Shown here: positions 1-10,887 of the stretch, one piece after another
Layout: every line of letters starts with the position of its first letter
Numbering within the stretch: the stretch's first letter is position 1
Assembly (NCBI GenBank): GCA_009746045.1
Contig: RPFO01001042.1
Location: 79,979-143,978 of the forward strand
Reading direction: 5' to 3'
DNA length: 64,000 nucleotides
DNA from: Mesostigma viride
Lineage: Eukaryota > Streptophyta > Mesostigmatophyceae > Mesostigmatales > Mesostigmataceae
Made by a program: the position numbers and the translations under genes
The notes under the pieces: model-generated
Database searches by the model: none
Told to the model about the DNA's origin: nothing
What the model saw: the letters and a program-made list of their open reading frames with translations, nothing else

Positions 1-2448
1 CTAACGCAACTGGTGCGTCTTCTTGTATGCTTCTAGTAACCGGGCGCACCCAGCTAACTCAGTAGCGGTGCGCCAGGAGTCCTCAGACTCATGCTGCGCG
101 AATCGCCATCGCACCCGGTATTGTCGCTGGACCCCTCGTCCCCGTTTGACATCCCGGTGTCCCACGATCGCTGCCACCTCATCCTCCTGTTCCCCCGTGT
201 CCGGATTGAATTCCAGCGGGGCTGGGGGATTGACCCGGCCCTGTATGGTGTTCTGGTGATACAACTTGAGCTGGTCACGATGGAAGCGGTTGGACGTGAG
301 GTTCCATGACACTGGGATGTCCACCTGGAACATGACATCGTCAAACTTGGCGAGGACCTTGTAGGGGCCCAGGAACATGGGACGAAGCTTAGTCTTCAGC
401 TCCTTCTCCACCTTGTGTGCAAATCGCCCGATCTGCGGGCCCTCCACCAGGACCCAATCGCCCACCTCGATGGACGGCGTCCGGTTATCCCGCCTGCCGG
501 CTGTCCTCTCCAGATACCGCTCTGTCGCTGCGCGGTATCCCTGGACTGCGCTGTTATGCGCCTGGTGCATCCGCTGCAGCAGCCGATCGACCCCCTGAAG
601 GGTGTCCAGCTTGACCTGATCCTCTCCAAGTCCGGGGCTCAGGAGCAATTCTGGCGGCGTGAGGGGGTGTCGGCCGGAGTTGAGGAAGAAGGGAGTGAAT
701 CCATGGGCGGCCTGGGGGGCATTGTTCAGGGAGAACTCCACCAAGCCCAGAAGTTCCTCCCAATTGCTACCCACCGCGTCAGTGTAGTGACGCATGGTCT
801 CTTGCACTGTGCGGTTCAGCCGCTCCACCAGATGCGACGACGAGCTGTGATAGGCCGTGCCCAGCGACACCTTGGTGCCCAGCCGTTCGAAAAACTCCTG
901 CCAGAATTTGGCCGTGAAGAGCTTGTCGCGGTCAGAGATGAACTGTCGGCTGAGCCCGTGGAACCGGAACACGTGAGTCAGGTATAGCTTGGCACACTCT
1001 TCCGCCGTGAGGTCGGCCGGACACGGGGCCAGGTGACACATACGCGTCAGGCGGTCCACGAACACCAAGACCATGCTGTTGCCGCTCTTCGTCTTCTTGA
1101 ACGGGCCGATGAAGTCCATCATGATGGAATCCCATGGACCCATCGGATCAGGCAACGTCTTAGGGACGGCTTGAGAGCCCGTGTTTCTGGACTTCATGAT
1201 CTGGCACGAGGGGCACTGGCGCACATACGCCTCGATATACTCCTTCATCCCTGGCCAGTAGAAATGCTTGCGGGCCCGGGGAAGGAGACGGTGGCTTCCT
1301 TGATGTCCGCCTAGGAGGGAGTCATGGAGCTCGTAGAGCAAGGCGGCTCTACACAGCTCAGGGACGTACAGCCGCCATTCCTCCGGCTGGACACCCACGA
1401 ACAGGCGCCCTTCCTGGAACTTGCAAGGGAAGGCGCCAATCTGCTGGGGATGTGCCCTGATGGCCTCGAGCGCCGCTTCTTCCGTGACCGTGAAACGACT
1501 GATCATCGTCTCTAGGTCCGACGTAACTGTGAACGCGTCCTCGGCCGAGTCCTCCGCATCCGTACTCGCCTGGTTGACGAATTCTGGGAAGACTGTGGGG
1601 GGGCCGAGCGGCTGAAGCTGAAAAATTCCCTGGGGCGGCACCACATGACTGAGGGGCACGCGCGTATGCGACCCCTCCCCCTCCCCGGGGGAGTCCACGT
1701 CCTCGTGGGCGTTCTGCCGAGCCGGCTCATCCAGGAGGGGTGACAAGTCATCCATGGTTGTGTGCCCGAGATGAAAAAGGTGACGGGCCCGGGGGGACCG
1801 TGGCTCCGCCCCATAGGCGGTCCCCGGGGCGGCCACTGGTACGCAGGTGGTATGAAGCACGTCCATGTCCTCGTAGAACCAATAGTCCGCCCGTCGCGAG
1901 AGGGCGTCGGGCACCACGTTGTCCGCACCCTTGACATATTGGATCTTGAACGGCGCAAATTGCGACAAGTACTCCATCCACCGCGCTTGGCGGGGCGTCA
2001 GATTGGGCTGCACCAGGAGGTGGGTGAGCGGCCGGTGGTCGGTGTGGATCACCAGGCGCTGGGGGTCGAGATCTCCCTGCTCACTAATGGCCACCGAAAA
2101 CTGAGCCCCCAAAAGATGATGACGCCACGTGTGGCAGCTGTAAACTACTGCCAGGAGTTCCTGTTGATGCACTGGATAGTTCCGCTCCGCCGGAATCATC
2201 GCGCGTGAGATGTACTCAATGGGCTGAAGGCCCTTGCCTTGATCCTGCAGGAGAACGCCCCCGATGGCCACCTTTCTGGCGTCGGTAGCCACGACGAAAG
2301 GAAGGGACGGGTCCGGCATGCAGGACGAGGACAGGCGCTGTGGTGAGGTGACGCTTAAGTGCCTCGAAGGCCTGCTGGCACTGCTCAGCCCAAAGGAATG
2401 GGGTACCCTTCTTGAGAAGAGCGTTGATCGGGGCGGCGATGGTGGCAA
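1..2448 (-). pseudogene. Ty3/gypsy RNase H - integrase - chromodomain part of pol
   Basis: This is the C-terminal half of a Ty3/gypsy polyprotein; it would degrade the RNA template and insert the cDNA. Visible in order: RNase H (VVATDARK near residue 52, HTDHRPL near 135), an integrase HHCC zinc finger (GGHQGSH then CPSCQ), an integrase core with D (MMDFIGP), D (ISDRDKLF) and E (HLVERLN), and a C-terminal chromodomain-like segment (YRVRWRF, then W, near the end), which marks it as a chromovirus. The stop codon is at 1-3, so the 3' LTR lies outside the window. Its frame differs from the upstream PR-RT ORF; homologous sequence changes frame near 2310-2330, so the RT-RNase H junction carries an indel. 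The first ~45 residues are therefore out-of-frame sequence and not a real N-terminus. A decayed or mis-assembled copy is likelier than programmed shifting, which rarely occurs here. Confidence 0.9.
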
Positions 2449-4150
2449 ACCTCGGAATGAACCGTCGGTAGTAGGATGCCAACCCCAGGAAACTGCGCAC
2501 CCCCTTCACGTCCGTGGGGACCGGCCATTGCTGTACGGCCTCGATCTTCTCCGGGTCGGTCGCGATGCCGTCCGCGGACAGGGTATGGCCCAGAAAGGGC
2601 ACACAGCGGCCGGCGCGCACCTTGGCCTTCCGCGCCGACAGGTGCTCGTCTTCCATGATCTGCAGCACTGCGTCAACATCCTCCAGGTGCTCCTCGAACG
2701 TCTTGGAGTACACCAGGATGTCGTCCAGGTACGCCAGCGCGCACGTGCGCTTGTAGGTCCATGGTGGGCGCGCCCCCTTCTGCGGGTCCGTAAGATCCTT
2801 GGAGACCTGCGGCAGGTGGGCCGTGCCCATCACCGGACGGAGGATGTCGTTCATCAGCATCTGGAAAGATGCAGGCGAATTACACAGGCCCATGGCCGCC
2901 ACCCGAAACTGGTAGTGGCCGAAGGGCGTGGCGAACGCTGTCTTGTGCCGGCAGTCCTCCGGCGCGATGCGCAGCTGCCAAAACCCGTCCGCACAGTCGA
3001 TGACGGTGAAGCACGTAGCCCCTTGGACACGGTTGAAGATGTCGTCGATCCGCGGTAGGGGATATCGGGACTTGACAGTGATGGCGTTCAGCTTCCGGTA
3101 GTCAGTCACCAAACGCCACTTGCCCCCAGGCTTGGGGACGAGCAGCACGCCCGATGAGAAGGGGCTGTTGCTGGGCTCAATGAGCCCGGCGTCGAGCAGC
3201 GAAATGAGGATCTTCTTGAGCTCCACCAGCTCGACTGGACCCATGCGGTACATGGGAGACGCTGTCGGCCTGGAACCCTCCTGGACCTGGATACGGTGTA
3301 GCACCGATCGATTGGGAGGGAACTGGGGCGTGCGATCCGCGAAGAGAGTAGCGCGCTTCTCCAAGACGGCGTTGAACCGCGCCAGCTCGTCCGGAGTGAA
3401 GCCGACGCCGATCTCGTTGAGCATGGCCTGAGTGCTATCCAGGTCTATACGGTACATCGCATACTCCTTGCCCTTCCGAAGCTGGCGTGCCAGCGTCTTG
3501 CTACTCATCAGGATCTGGGACGCTGGTCGAGGCCCGTCCGCCGAGCGCTCGTGTGTAATGTTATGTACCTCGGCGGCCTGTGCCCTGTACTCGCTGTCGG
3601 GGCACCAAAAGGATCCATCCGGAAACCAAACTACTCGTCGGCGTACACTGATGTCTACATCCTGCTTGTCCAACCAGTCCACTCCAATGATGATGTCTGC
3701 AGCGCCCAGCGGCGCAATAGTCGCCACCACTGAAGGTTCACCGGCGTGCCTTGCAGCACGCCCTTGATGTCTGCCAGGCCTGGCGATTGGTGTCGCCGGC
3801 CATCCGAATAGGTCACATGCACTGCCGTGTTGTGCGGTCGTGGGATCAGACCCAGCCGGCGCACCGGCCAGGGCCTCGTTGATGAAGGACGTGGAGGCAC
3901 CGGCGTCGACCAAAAACTTCACGTCCATGACCGTTTTCTCTTTCAAATACGGATCAAGGACGGTGGGAGGAACCAGTAACCCTCCACTGAAAAGAAACAA
4001 ATGTCGCGAGCCTCCTTGAGATACACGCGCCAGTTGGGTGGCCGCGTCGGAAGCCACGTTATTGACGTCTACCTCTAATCTAATTGACTCCGCGTCAGGA
4101 CCACTATCTGATTTCTCCGCCCTATCATCTACCCCGGGGCCCAGTCCCAC
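2216..4150 (-). pseudogene. Ty3/gypsy protease - reverse transcriptase part of pol
   Basis: Protease and reverse transcriptase of the same element. The protease starts with VDAGAS (the DTG-like motif, near residue 82) and ends with IIIGVDWL. RT follows with YPLPRIDD, FTVIDCADGFWQL and the catalytic YLDDILVYS (around 2717-2728), then the thumb and connection. The middle of the protease (about 3740-3860) reads as low-quality sequence in this frame. Another minus-strand frame (3655-3900) gives a protease-like stretch there (LGLIPRPH, then DIKGVLQGTPV). Two nearby compensating indels are the simplest explanation. It overlaps the end of the RNase H-IN ORF and lies 12 bp downstream of gag in a different frame, as is common for gag-pol units. 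The element is unlikely to be active. Confidence 0.9.
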
Positions 4151-4161
4151 GGGTAAGGCTA

Positions 4162-6030
4162 CTACTCCCGAGGAGCGGTGGGACGGGAGGCCGCCTCGCC
4201 CGACCGCCCGCCCTCTTCCCCCCCCTCTAGCTCCTCTTCGTCAGCCTCCTCCTCGTCGTCGTACTCATAGCCCGCCACGGCGTGCGTCTGACCGGAAGAG
4301 GAGGACTGTCGCCGCGCCTCAATCTCGTTAACCGCACGCAACACGCCCTTGGTGGAGCTGGTCGCGGGCGGTCGCGGCTGCTGGTACTGAGTCGGAACTT
4401 GTCGGGCATGCTGCAGGCAAGCCGCCCGCTCGCCCGCGTTGCGGGGTCTGTCCCGGGGACCGGAGGAGTCGGGGCGGCTGCCGAAGGCTGGACCAGAGAA
4501 GCGAACACTGGGCTCCGTCTCCCCTGCACCGCGACCGGCGTGCTTGCCCCGGAGCTTGGGGCAGTCACGCTTGAGGTGTCCCACCTCGCTGCACATGAAG
4601 CACCGCGCCTTGCTAGCGTCAATCGCGGTGACACCCTGGTCAGTGTAGCCATCATCAGGGTCGTCGAGGTAATCGTCCTCCTCCTCTCCAGCGAGCTCAG
4701 TTGAGTACATTTGATTCACCCGCCGCGGGGGAGCTGGCCTGAAGAAACGACGCACTGAGGGTGCGCGCCCGCGAGTCACCACATCGGCCACCTGCAGAAG
4801 ATACCTCTGGATATTCAAGATGTCCCACTCCTTCCAAGGAACCTCAGCGTAGTGCTTTAGTACCTTGTCCTGCAGCTCGGGGCTGAGTGCCTCAATGAAT
4901 CTGATCTTGTACTCGTACCAGGTCATGTCGGTCAGGTAAGCGGCGCTGGACTCAAACTTGGACAGAAACTCGCGATACGGCGTGGTCCCCTGGCGCAGCT
5001 TGCCGAAGGCGAGTCGCTCGTGGATCTCCGCGTCTGGGGGTACCAACTTGCGGCGCACCCGGTCCATCAACTCCTCCACGGTTTGCGGGTGCGACTGGGA
5101 TGCGATGCTCTCACAGTTCAAGATGCTCACCACCGAGGGGTCCATGCAGGTGTTGACCACATGCGGGATCAGATCACAGGTGGCAACTTCCCAGCTGTTG
5201 TGATTGCACCAGACGGTATACTGCTGTTGCCACATGCGTCCCCATTCGTCGACCTCTCGCGGTTTCATATCTGCGTGCAGCTTGGGTACATTCTTGAAGG
5301 TAGGCATCGGTGGGGCCTTTACCGTGTTGATCTTAGGCCCACCGACCTCTCTGTAGGAGATGGAGCCGAATGCTGGGGGCTGCGACCGGGGGAGAGATCC
5401 GGATCTGGACGGCGTACCGTGCGTCCGCAGCACCTGTACCGATGAGGGGTGTTCATACCCCGGGTCATCCACTGCCACCCTGCTGAAATTCAGGTTGCTG
5501 ACGGTCGCGGGCGAGGGGACCACGCTGCTGTCAAGCGCCCGTGCACGCTGTGGTTGGGGTACAGGACGCTGGACGGGCGTATGAGTCTCCTCGTCTCGGG
5601 CAGTGACGCTGCTTCTGTCATCCCCTAGCCGGGCCCGTACGTGGTCGATGAGTACCAACGGGCGGGCCCTGTGTCCCTGGATCCTCGTCATCCTCACCGG
5701 TCCCTTCCAGATCGCCGAACTCGTCATCTGCCCCTGGAATCTCACCGTCGTCATCCGAATTCCATAGTGCCGTGGGTAGCAGGGAAGTACTGCCGAAGGA
5801 CACTCTGCGTCTGCCCCGGTGGGTGGAGACCTGCAGAGGTCCCTGGGGACGCCCCCGCCCCGCCCAAGGATGCAATGGCCGCCCTGTGGCGGGCAGCCGA
5901 TAACGGTAGTGCAGGGTATCTTCATTCTCGTCTCCATGCTGCTCAGGGTCTTGTGATAGCCATTGTGGTCTCGTCTGAGGTTGTTGTTGCTGCGGCCGGA
6001 GTTGCTGTTGTTGCCGTTGCTGCTGCGGTG

Positions 6031-6124
<94 letters not shown>

Positions 6125-6513
6125 ACCTGCTGTTGCTGCTGCTGCTGCTGCTGCTGTTGCTGCTGCTGCCGCTGCTGTCGCTGCTGCTGCGAGTCTCCTT
6201 GGAGCATCTCTCGGTCACGCCTGTCACGCCTGTCATCATCTTGTCCTCTTATGGAGTCTAGATTGTCCCCATCCGCTGGGCTCCTAAGGTTCTGGTATCT
6301 GGATCGTGGGGAGCCTTCCGCAGGTCTCTCCATGACCTCACCTGTACCTGTCCCTACTTGGACGTGCGGTGGTACCTCTACCACCTCTATACCTTGCTCG
6401 TGGTTCTCTACCTGTTCTACATCTCTATTCTCTGAGTCCCTTTCTCTGGTCAGCGTCTTCTGCCTCTCTGGCGTTCCTTGTTTGCAACCGTGTTGGCATG
6501 GTGCTCGTACCAT
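4162..6513 (-). CDS. Ty3/gypsy gag (capsid and zinc-knuckle nucleocapsid)
   Basis: Structural Gag protein that would coat element RNA. A retrotransposon Gag (capsid) domain runs from about FKNVPKLHADM to VADVVTRG. A CCHC zinc knuckle (CFMCSEVGHLKRDC, about 4560-4602) follows, then an acidic E/D-rich tail. The N-terminal third is low complexity, with polyGln and polySer encoded by CAG/CTG-type repeats. The open frame extends to 6648, but residues 1-34 there are (LS)n translated from a GA microsatellite. I therefore prefer the Met at 6513, which is in frame. No LTR could be recognised between here and 6700. The capsid and knuckle calls are firm; the start is uncertain. Confidence 0.8.
6031..6195. 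repeat. (CTG)n trinucleotide array inside gypsy gag
   Basis: An almost pure CTG/CAG array, interrupted by a few TTG/GTT triplets and the spacer gacctgctgttg near 6124. On the minus (gag) strand it encodes polyGln and then polySer. Confidence 0.9.
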
Positions 6514-6545
6514 GCAGTACCTTACACTGCAGGCAACACCTCCCC

Positions 6546-6548
<3 letters not shown>

Positions 6549-6641
<93 letters not shown>
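6549..6641. repeat. (GA)n microsatellite
   Basis: About 46 tandem GA units at the 5' edge of the gypsy gag frame. Long (LS)n or (RE)n translations across it are artefacts. Confidence 0.95.
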
Positions 6642-6642
<1 letters not shown>

Positions 6643-6705
6643 AACCACGTACTAGTTATCTATAGGTATAGTACCTAGTATTAAAAACTCTAATGGTAAT
6701 CCCCT

Positions 6706-7047
6706 CTATTGTCTGCTAGGACCAATGGTCAGCTGAGAGAAGGTAAATGTAACTGCTGTCCCCTCCGCCTGACTGCTGTGCGTGGGTGGCTTAGAGCATT
6801 CCCGAGTGGTGTGCATCCCCTCAGGCAATGGCATGTGCTCCCTACCAAACCTATCTGCATCTATGATGTTATCAAACCCCTTCCACTTAGCACTAGAGTC
6901 TTTGGACATTATCTTATCCTTGATGTTTTCTTCACATGCCTTCCAACTATAAAATATGGCTGGTCTACCCTCGCCCCCATCATGGGCCACGGCATAGTAA
7001 GGAAATCCAGATTGACCACCGTTATTTATTCTGTTGCGTCTGGGCAT
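6706..7047 (-). CDS. small ORF with RNase H1-type hybrid-binding domain (HBD/Cauli_VI-like)
   Basis: A 113-residue ORF. Residues ~15-67 match the pattern of the RNase H1 N-terminal hybrid-binding fold: YYAVAHDG, then a Tyr-Ser-Trp (FYSWKACE), then KWKGFDNIIDADRF, i.e. the usual 'YYAV..G...GIY..W.....V.....A.FK.F....EA' layout. In known proteins this domain binds RNA/DNA hybrids or dsRNA and precedes RNase H. No RNase H follows here: the C-terminal ~45 residues are unassigned. The open frame upstream of Met 7047 runs into the foldback element at 7102, so the original N-terminus may be lost. It sits just upstream of gypsy gag on the same strand. Whether it belongs to that element or is an older TE fragment cannot be told from one copy. 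Confidence 0.55.
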   Translation of the reverse strand: MPRRNRINNGGQSGFPYYAVAHDGGEGRPAIFYSWKACEENIKDKIMSKDSSAKWKGFDNIIDADRFGREHMPLPEGMHTTRECSKPPTHSSQAEGTAVTFTFSQLTIGPSRQ

Positions 7048-7101
7048 GTTACATAGTAGTCTAGCAGAAGCTTGCAAGCAGGAGAAAAAGGAGTACCCAG
7101 A

Positions 7102-7343
7102 GTTAGGTGAAATAGTGCCGGAACCTTTTTGCCGTTGGGGCAAATCGGGCCGGAACACTATTTTGCCCGGATTCACCACTTCCGAGCACCCAAGTTAATT
7201 CGGCCCGGATTCACCACTTCCGAGCACCTAAATTAATTCGGCCGAATTAACTTGGGTGCTCGGAAGTGGTGAATCCGGGCAAAATAGTGTTCTGGCCCGA
7301 TTTGCCCCAACGGCAAAAAGGTTCCGGCACTATTTCACCTAAC
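7102..7343. mobile_element. foldback (MITE-like) element, copy 1
   Basis: Inverted-repeat element with ends GTTAGGTGAAATAGTGCC / GGCACTATTTCACCTAAC. The arms are the same ~102-bp sequence as in copy 2, but the left arm holds an extra ~38-bp partial duplication next to the centre. It carries no coding sequence. It lies directly upstream of the hybrid-binding-domain ORF and supplies false N-terminal codons to it. Confidence 0.85.
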
Positions 7344-7478
7344 TAAGACCTGTGCACCTTGGAGGTCAGGGGTTCGAAACCTGCCAGAGGCAGTTCCGGC
7401 GCAATATCATTTGCGTGCACTAGCCCAGGCGGTTGTCTCCAGGTCTATTCGACTCCCCCTCCACGGGGCCAGGTTTTG
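7344..7478. other. spacer between foldback copies, no gene
   Basis: A 135-bp spacer. It contains a GGTTCGAAACC string resembling a Pol III B box, but no A box or cloverleaf could be built around it. Confidence 0.5.
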
Positions 7479-7682
7479 GTTAGGTGAAATAGTGCCGGAA
7501 CCTTTTTGCCGTTGGGGCAAATCGGGCCGGAACACTATTTTGCCCGGATTCACCACTTCCGAGCACCCAAGTTAATTCGGCCGAATTAACTTGGGTGCTC
7601 GGAAGTGGTGAATCCGGGCAAAATAGTGTTCCGGCCCGATTTGCCCCAACGGCAAAAAGGTTCCGGCACTATTTCACCTAAC
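7479..7682. mobile_element. foldback element, copy 2: 204-bp palindrome
   Basis: Two ~102-bp arms meet at the centre (AATTCGGCCGAATT) with no loop, and no mismatch was seen when the arms were read against each other. Same family as 7102-7343. Both copies start GTTAG and end CTAAC; the exact element edge and TSD cannot be separated from this. Confidence 0.85.
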
Positions 7683-7701
7683 TCCCAGGGCTACCTCGTG
7701 T

Positions 7702-7848
7702 GACCCGTAATTGTTTCTTCCCACCCATCCCACCCTTGGGGGGCTCTTGCTCCTGCATGCGAGGGAGACGAGATGACTACTTAAACCTGCCTTTGGCAGG
7801 GGCTCTACTCATTGTTTTGTCATAAACTCCGTTCAAAGAACCCCGATT
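7702..7848. repeat. fragment of the tyrosine-recombinase element's terminal region
   Basis: The stretch starting gtgacccgtaattgtttc recurs at about 12753-12860, inside the A2 repeat of the element at 12111-20382. Its end (gttcaaagaaccccgatt) resembles the outer end of the A repeats (gttcagagaaccccgatt, 13233-13250). It is probably a solo or truncated relative. The remainder, 7849-8301, holds no recognisable feature. Confidence 0.6.
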
Positions 7849-8301
7849 GTTACGTCCGACCAAAAGGTCTGGGACGTACCAGCCATCAAGCATCCAAGAA
7901 AGCCACCAATTGCTTCTGGGTTTTCCATCAATCTTCGTGGTCAACCATGTCATGCAACATTACTTGCCGTGAGCACAATGCCAATAAATTGCAGCATGTA
8001 CAACTAGAGCGAAGCAACAGCTTGGTGATCTGTAGCCCTGCCTGCAAATCATTGCCATCGGCGGCAATAGCGCTGCAAGGCTGCCAGCCAGCCCGCAATA
8101 TCTTGCCCGCAATCCATCATGCAACCTTCCTAATATCCGTGTGAAGAATTCCTTGACATCCCTAGCCTCTAAGGTAACCTGTACGTCGCTGATGTGAAGA
8201 AAAGGCTCGCCATGAAACCGTAGCTCGCTATACGATTCATGACGCACTTCCCGTAAGATAAGAAGATGACCAAAATAGAAACTCCGGAGATGGGGAACTG
8301 G

Positions 8302-8946
8302 TTACATACTCATCCGTGACAAGGTCAGGGCCTCAACAAGGAGTGAATTCGCCCCTAGATATGAGTATGGGAACATACCGCTCGGAGGTATCCATGTCTG
8401 CCTTGCGCTTGATGTCTGTTTCGCACACCCCGCCGCAGAAAGTCGTTCCGGCATATACAAAGCACGGCAGAAAGCGGCTTCACACATGCGATGCCGAAAT
8501 GGGGTTGCCGACTCTGGCTGATGCCTGTCAGCTGGGTAAGTAACGTAGCCATCCACTGCGAAAAGGAAGCCCTCGTCTCGACTGCGTTTGTGACGCAAGC
8601 TCCCCGGAATTTCATCTTCTTTCTGACCCGCTTGGTAAAGCTGGTTCGATATCAAATGTTTCCGATCCGCCTGCTTCGGCTTGGACCAAAAGTCTGCCCT
8701 CATCTCTCTTATCTCCTCGAAATGCACGCTTCGCAAACAACGGCGGCCACACCCACAGTCCCAGTCCCTGCTAAGTGCCGCAGCACAGGACGCATCCGTG
8801 GTGCATTTCGCTAAGACGGCGGCAGCGCTAAGACGGAGCCCTCGTCTCGCCATGACGAGCAACACGACCACCAGGACAAGCAGCGAGAATAGCATTCCAA
8901 AAACCTGCGCCCCCGCATCGGGCTCCATAATGCCCAGGCCCTTCAT
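8302..8946 (-). CDS. unassigned TE-like ORF with N-terminal membrane-like segment
   Basis: A 214-residue ORF of unknown function. Residues ~13-35 form a hydrophobic stretch (MLFSLLVLVVVLLVM) followed by ARR, like a membrane anchor. A Cys-rich patch (CGCGRRCLRS) and the pattern FEEIREMRADFW ... KHLI ... MCEAAFCRALYMPERL follow. The last part recalls the 'VC..AF...L.IS..RL' motif seen in the N-terminal region of several uncharacterised transposon proteins, usually ahead of a DDE-type core. No such core follows here, so this is probably a truncated fragment or one exon. The TE assignment is inference from motif layout only. Confidence 0.35.
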   Translation of the reverse strand: MKGLGIMEPDAGAQVFGMLFSLLVLVVVLLVMARRGLRLSAAAVLAKCTTDASCAAALSRDWDCGCGRRCLRSVHFEEIREMRADFWSKPKQADRKHLISNQLYQAGQKEDEIPGSLRHKRSRDEGFLFAVDGYVTYPADRHQPESATPFRHRMCEAAFCRALYMPERLSAAGCAKQTSSARQTWIPPSGMFPYSYLGANSLLVEALTLSRMSM

Positions 8947-8994
8947 GGCTTTAGGAACTGCGTAATATTATACGGTCGCTTGCTTTTTTTTTTT

Positions 8995-9768
8995 TTCATC
9001 ATCTACACGGCCTGTCACGGATACAGGGCCTGTATCCATGGTCAGGTTCTCTTGCCCCGCGGTGGTGCAGGGCCGGGATCCATTGTGTCCGGTGGGGCTA
9101 CTGCGTCCCTTTCCATCGCTGGTGCTTCCATCGCTTCCATCGCTTCCATCGCTGATGCTTCCATCGCTGGTTCATTATCCCCTACATGTAAAGACCATCG
9201 GGCATTCTGGAGTACAATTTGGTGGTGGCACGGTGGCACGGTGGCACGGTGGCACGGTGGCACGGTGGCACGGCCAGTGATTGGCCCGTTGCTGATTTGC
9301 TGACATGCAGCCTAGTAAAAATTGGCCGCAAATTTGTCCGGTCGCACGTGGGCACAATATTTGCGGCCAATTTTTACTAGGCTGCACAAGGGCTGCATAT
9401 CAGAAAATCAGCAACGGGCCAATCACTGGCCGTGCCACCGTGCCACCGTGCCACCGTGCCACCGTGCCACCGTGCCACCGTGCCACCGTGCCACCACCAA
9501 ATTGTACTCCTGGCACCGGTGTGCGGCGTGGGACACAACAACAACAACAACAACAACTCCACCGGTGGCGGCGTGCCACCACCATTAATTTTGTACTCCG
9601 TGCCACCACCATTTGGTCTTTACATGTAGGGGATATCGGAAAGCACCAGCGATGGAAAAGGACGCAGTAGCCCCACCGGACACAATGGATCCCGGCCCTG
9701 AACCACCGGGGCAAGAGAACCAGACAATGGATACAGGCCCTGTATCCGTGACAGGTGTAGATGATGAA
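8995..9768. mobile_element. large foldback element with GTGGCACG minisatellite arms
   Basis: The outer ends ttcatcatctacac (8995) and gtgtagatgatgaa (9768) are complementary, and homology continues inward: the CCTGTATCC region, the CACAATGGATC region, the CTACATGTAAAGACC region, then GTGGCAC/GTGCCAC arrays (about 9231-9271 and 9429-9494). The inner stem is GCAGCCTAGTAAAAATTGGC (9307) and its complement, which ends at 9386. The right arm contains extra sequence, including an (ACA)n run at 9536-9555. Short ORFs over it are by-products of the repeats. Confidence 0.8.
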
Positions 9769-10380
9769 GAAAGGAAGAAAATGCAAGCGACCGTGTATGT
9801 CAGGGGCGCAGTAAATGAACTTGAGAGAATACTTGCCTCCGGTGCTTCGGATGATGAAGCCGACCATACAGCTGGGAAATCTGAGGTAAATTTATGACAG
9901 GGGAAATCCGGCTGTTATTTTACCAAAGGTATATTACAATAAGTGCAGTTCTTGGCGTTTGGAATCTGACATGACATTGCTTGTGCTATTGCTCGATCTT
10001 GTATTGCACTTTACCAAAGGAATATTACAATATTACCTAGAGTGCGGTCCCGCTCCTACCTAGGTACCTTAGAGCTAGGTCCCGCTCCTACCTATATTAA
10101 GTGCAGTTCTTGGCGTTTGGAATCATGACATTGCTTGTGCTATTGCTCTTGAATTTAAGTGCCCGCACCCCGCCGGCGCACCCCGGCGAACAAGACAAAG
10201 CGCATGCACCGTTACCCCCCTGGGCCCATCGCTGCCGTCGCCGGGCGGCACGTTGGGGAGGCGGCTCCTTCTCCCTTTTCTGGTGTCTGTTGCATCATTT
10301 TGAACCCCTGCTGACCAACGGAGGCATGTTAATGAACGAGTGGATGCATGCATGAATGAACGGATGCATGAATGATGTGG
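9769..10380. repeat. non-coding stretch with a duplicated ~55-bp segment
   Basis: The segment aagtgcagttcttggcgttt plus its continuation (atgacattgcttgtgctattgctc) occurs at about 9940-9996 and again at 10099-10150. Between them, ccaaaggtatattacaat and ggtcccgctcctaccta are also duplicated. No gene is recognised. Confidence 0.6.
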
Positions 10381-10854
10381 GGGGGGAGGGAGGGAGGGAG
10401 GGAGGGAGGGAGGGAGGGAGGGAGGGAGGGAGGGAGGGAGGGAGGGAGGGAGGGAGGGAGGGGGAGGGAGGGAGGGAGGGAGGGAGGGAGGGAGGGAGGG
10501 AGGGAGGGAGGGAGGGAGGGAGGGAGGGAGGGAGGAGGGAGGGAGGGAGGGAGGGAGGAGGAGGGAGGGAGGAGGGAGGAGGGAGGGAGGGAGGGAGGGA
10601 GGGAGGGAGGGAGGGAGGGAGGGAGGGAGGGAGGGAGGAGGAGGGAGGGAGGGAGGGAGGGAGGGAGGGAGGGAGGGAGGGAGGGAGGGAGGGAGGGAGG
10701 GAGGGAGGGAGGGAGGGAGGGAGGGAGGGAGGGAGGGAGGGAGGGAGGGAGGGAGGGAGGGAGGGAGGGAGGGAGGGAGGGAGGGAGGGAGGGAGGGAGG
10801 GAGGGAGGGAGGGAGGGAGGGAGGGAGGGAAGGCATGACTGTGTGTGTGCTTGC

Positions 10855-10887
<33 letters not shown>

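Noticed and set aside
6514-6648. N-terminal (LS)n extension of gypsy gag
   Set aside because: Derived from the GA microsatellite; Met 6513 is a more credible start.
5641-6655. PolyAla/polyLeu plus-strand ORFs
   Set aside because: Antisense reading of the CTG array in gypsy gag.
7365-7385. tRNA or SINE promoter near GGTTCGAAACC
   Set aside because: No A box at a suitable distance and no cloverleaf.
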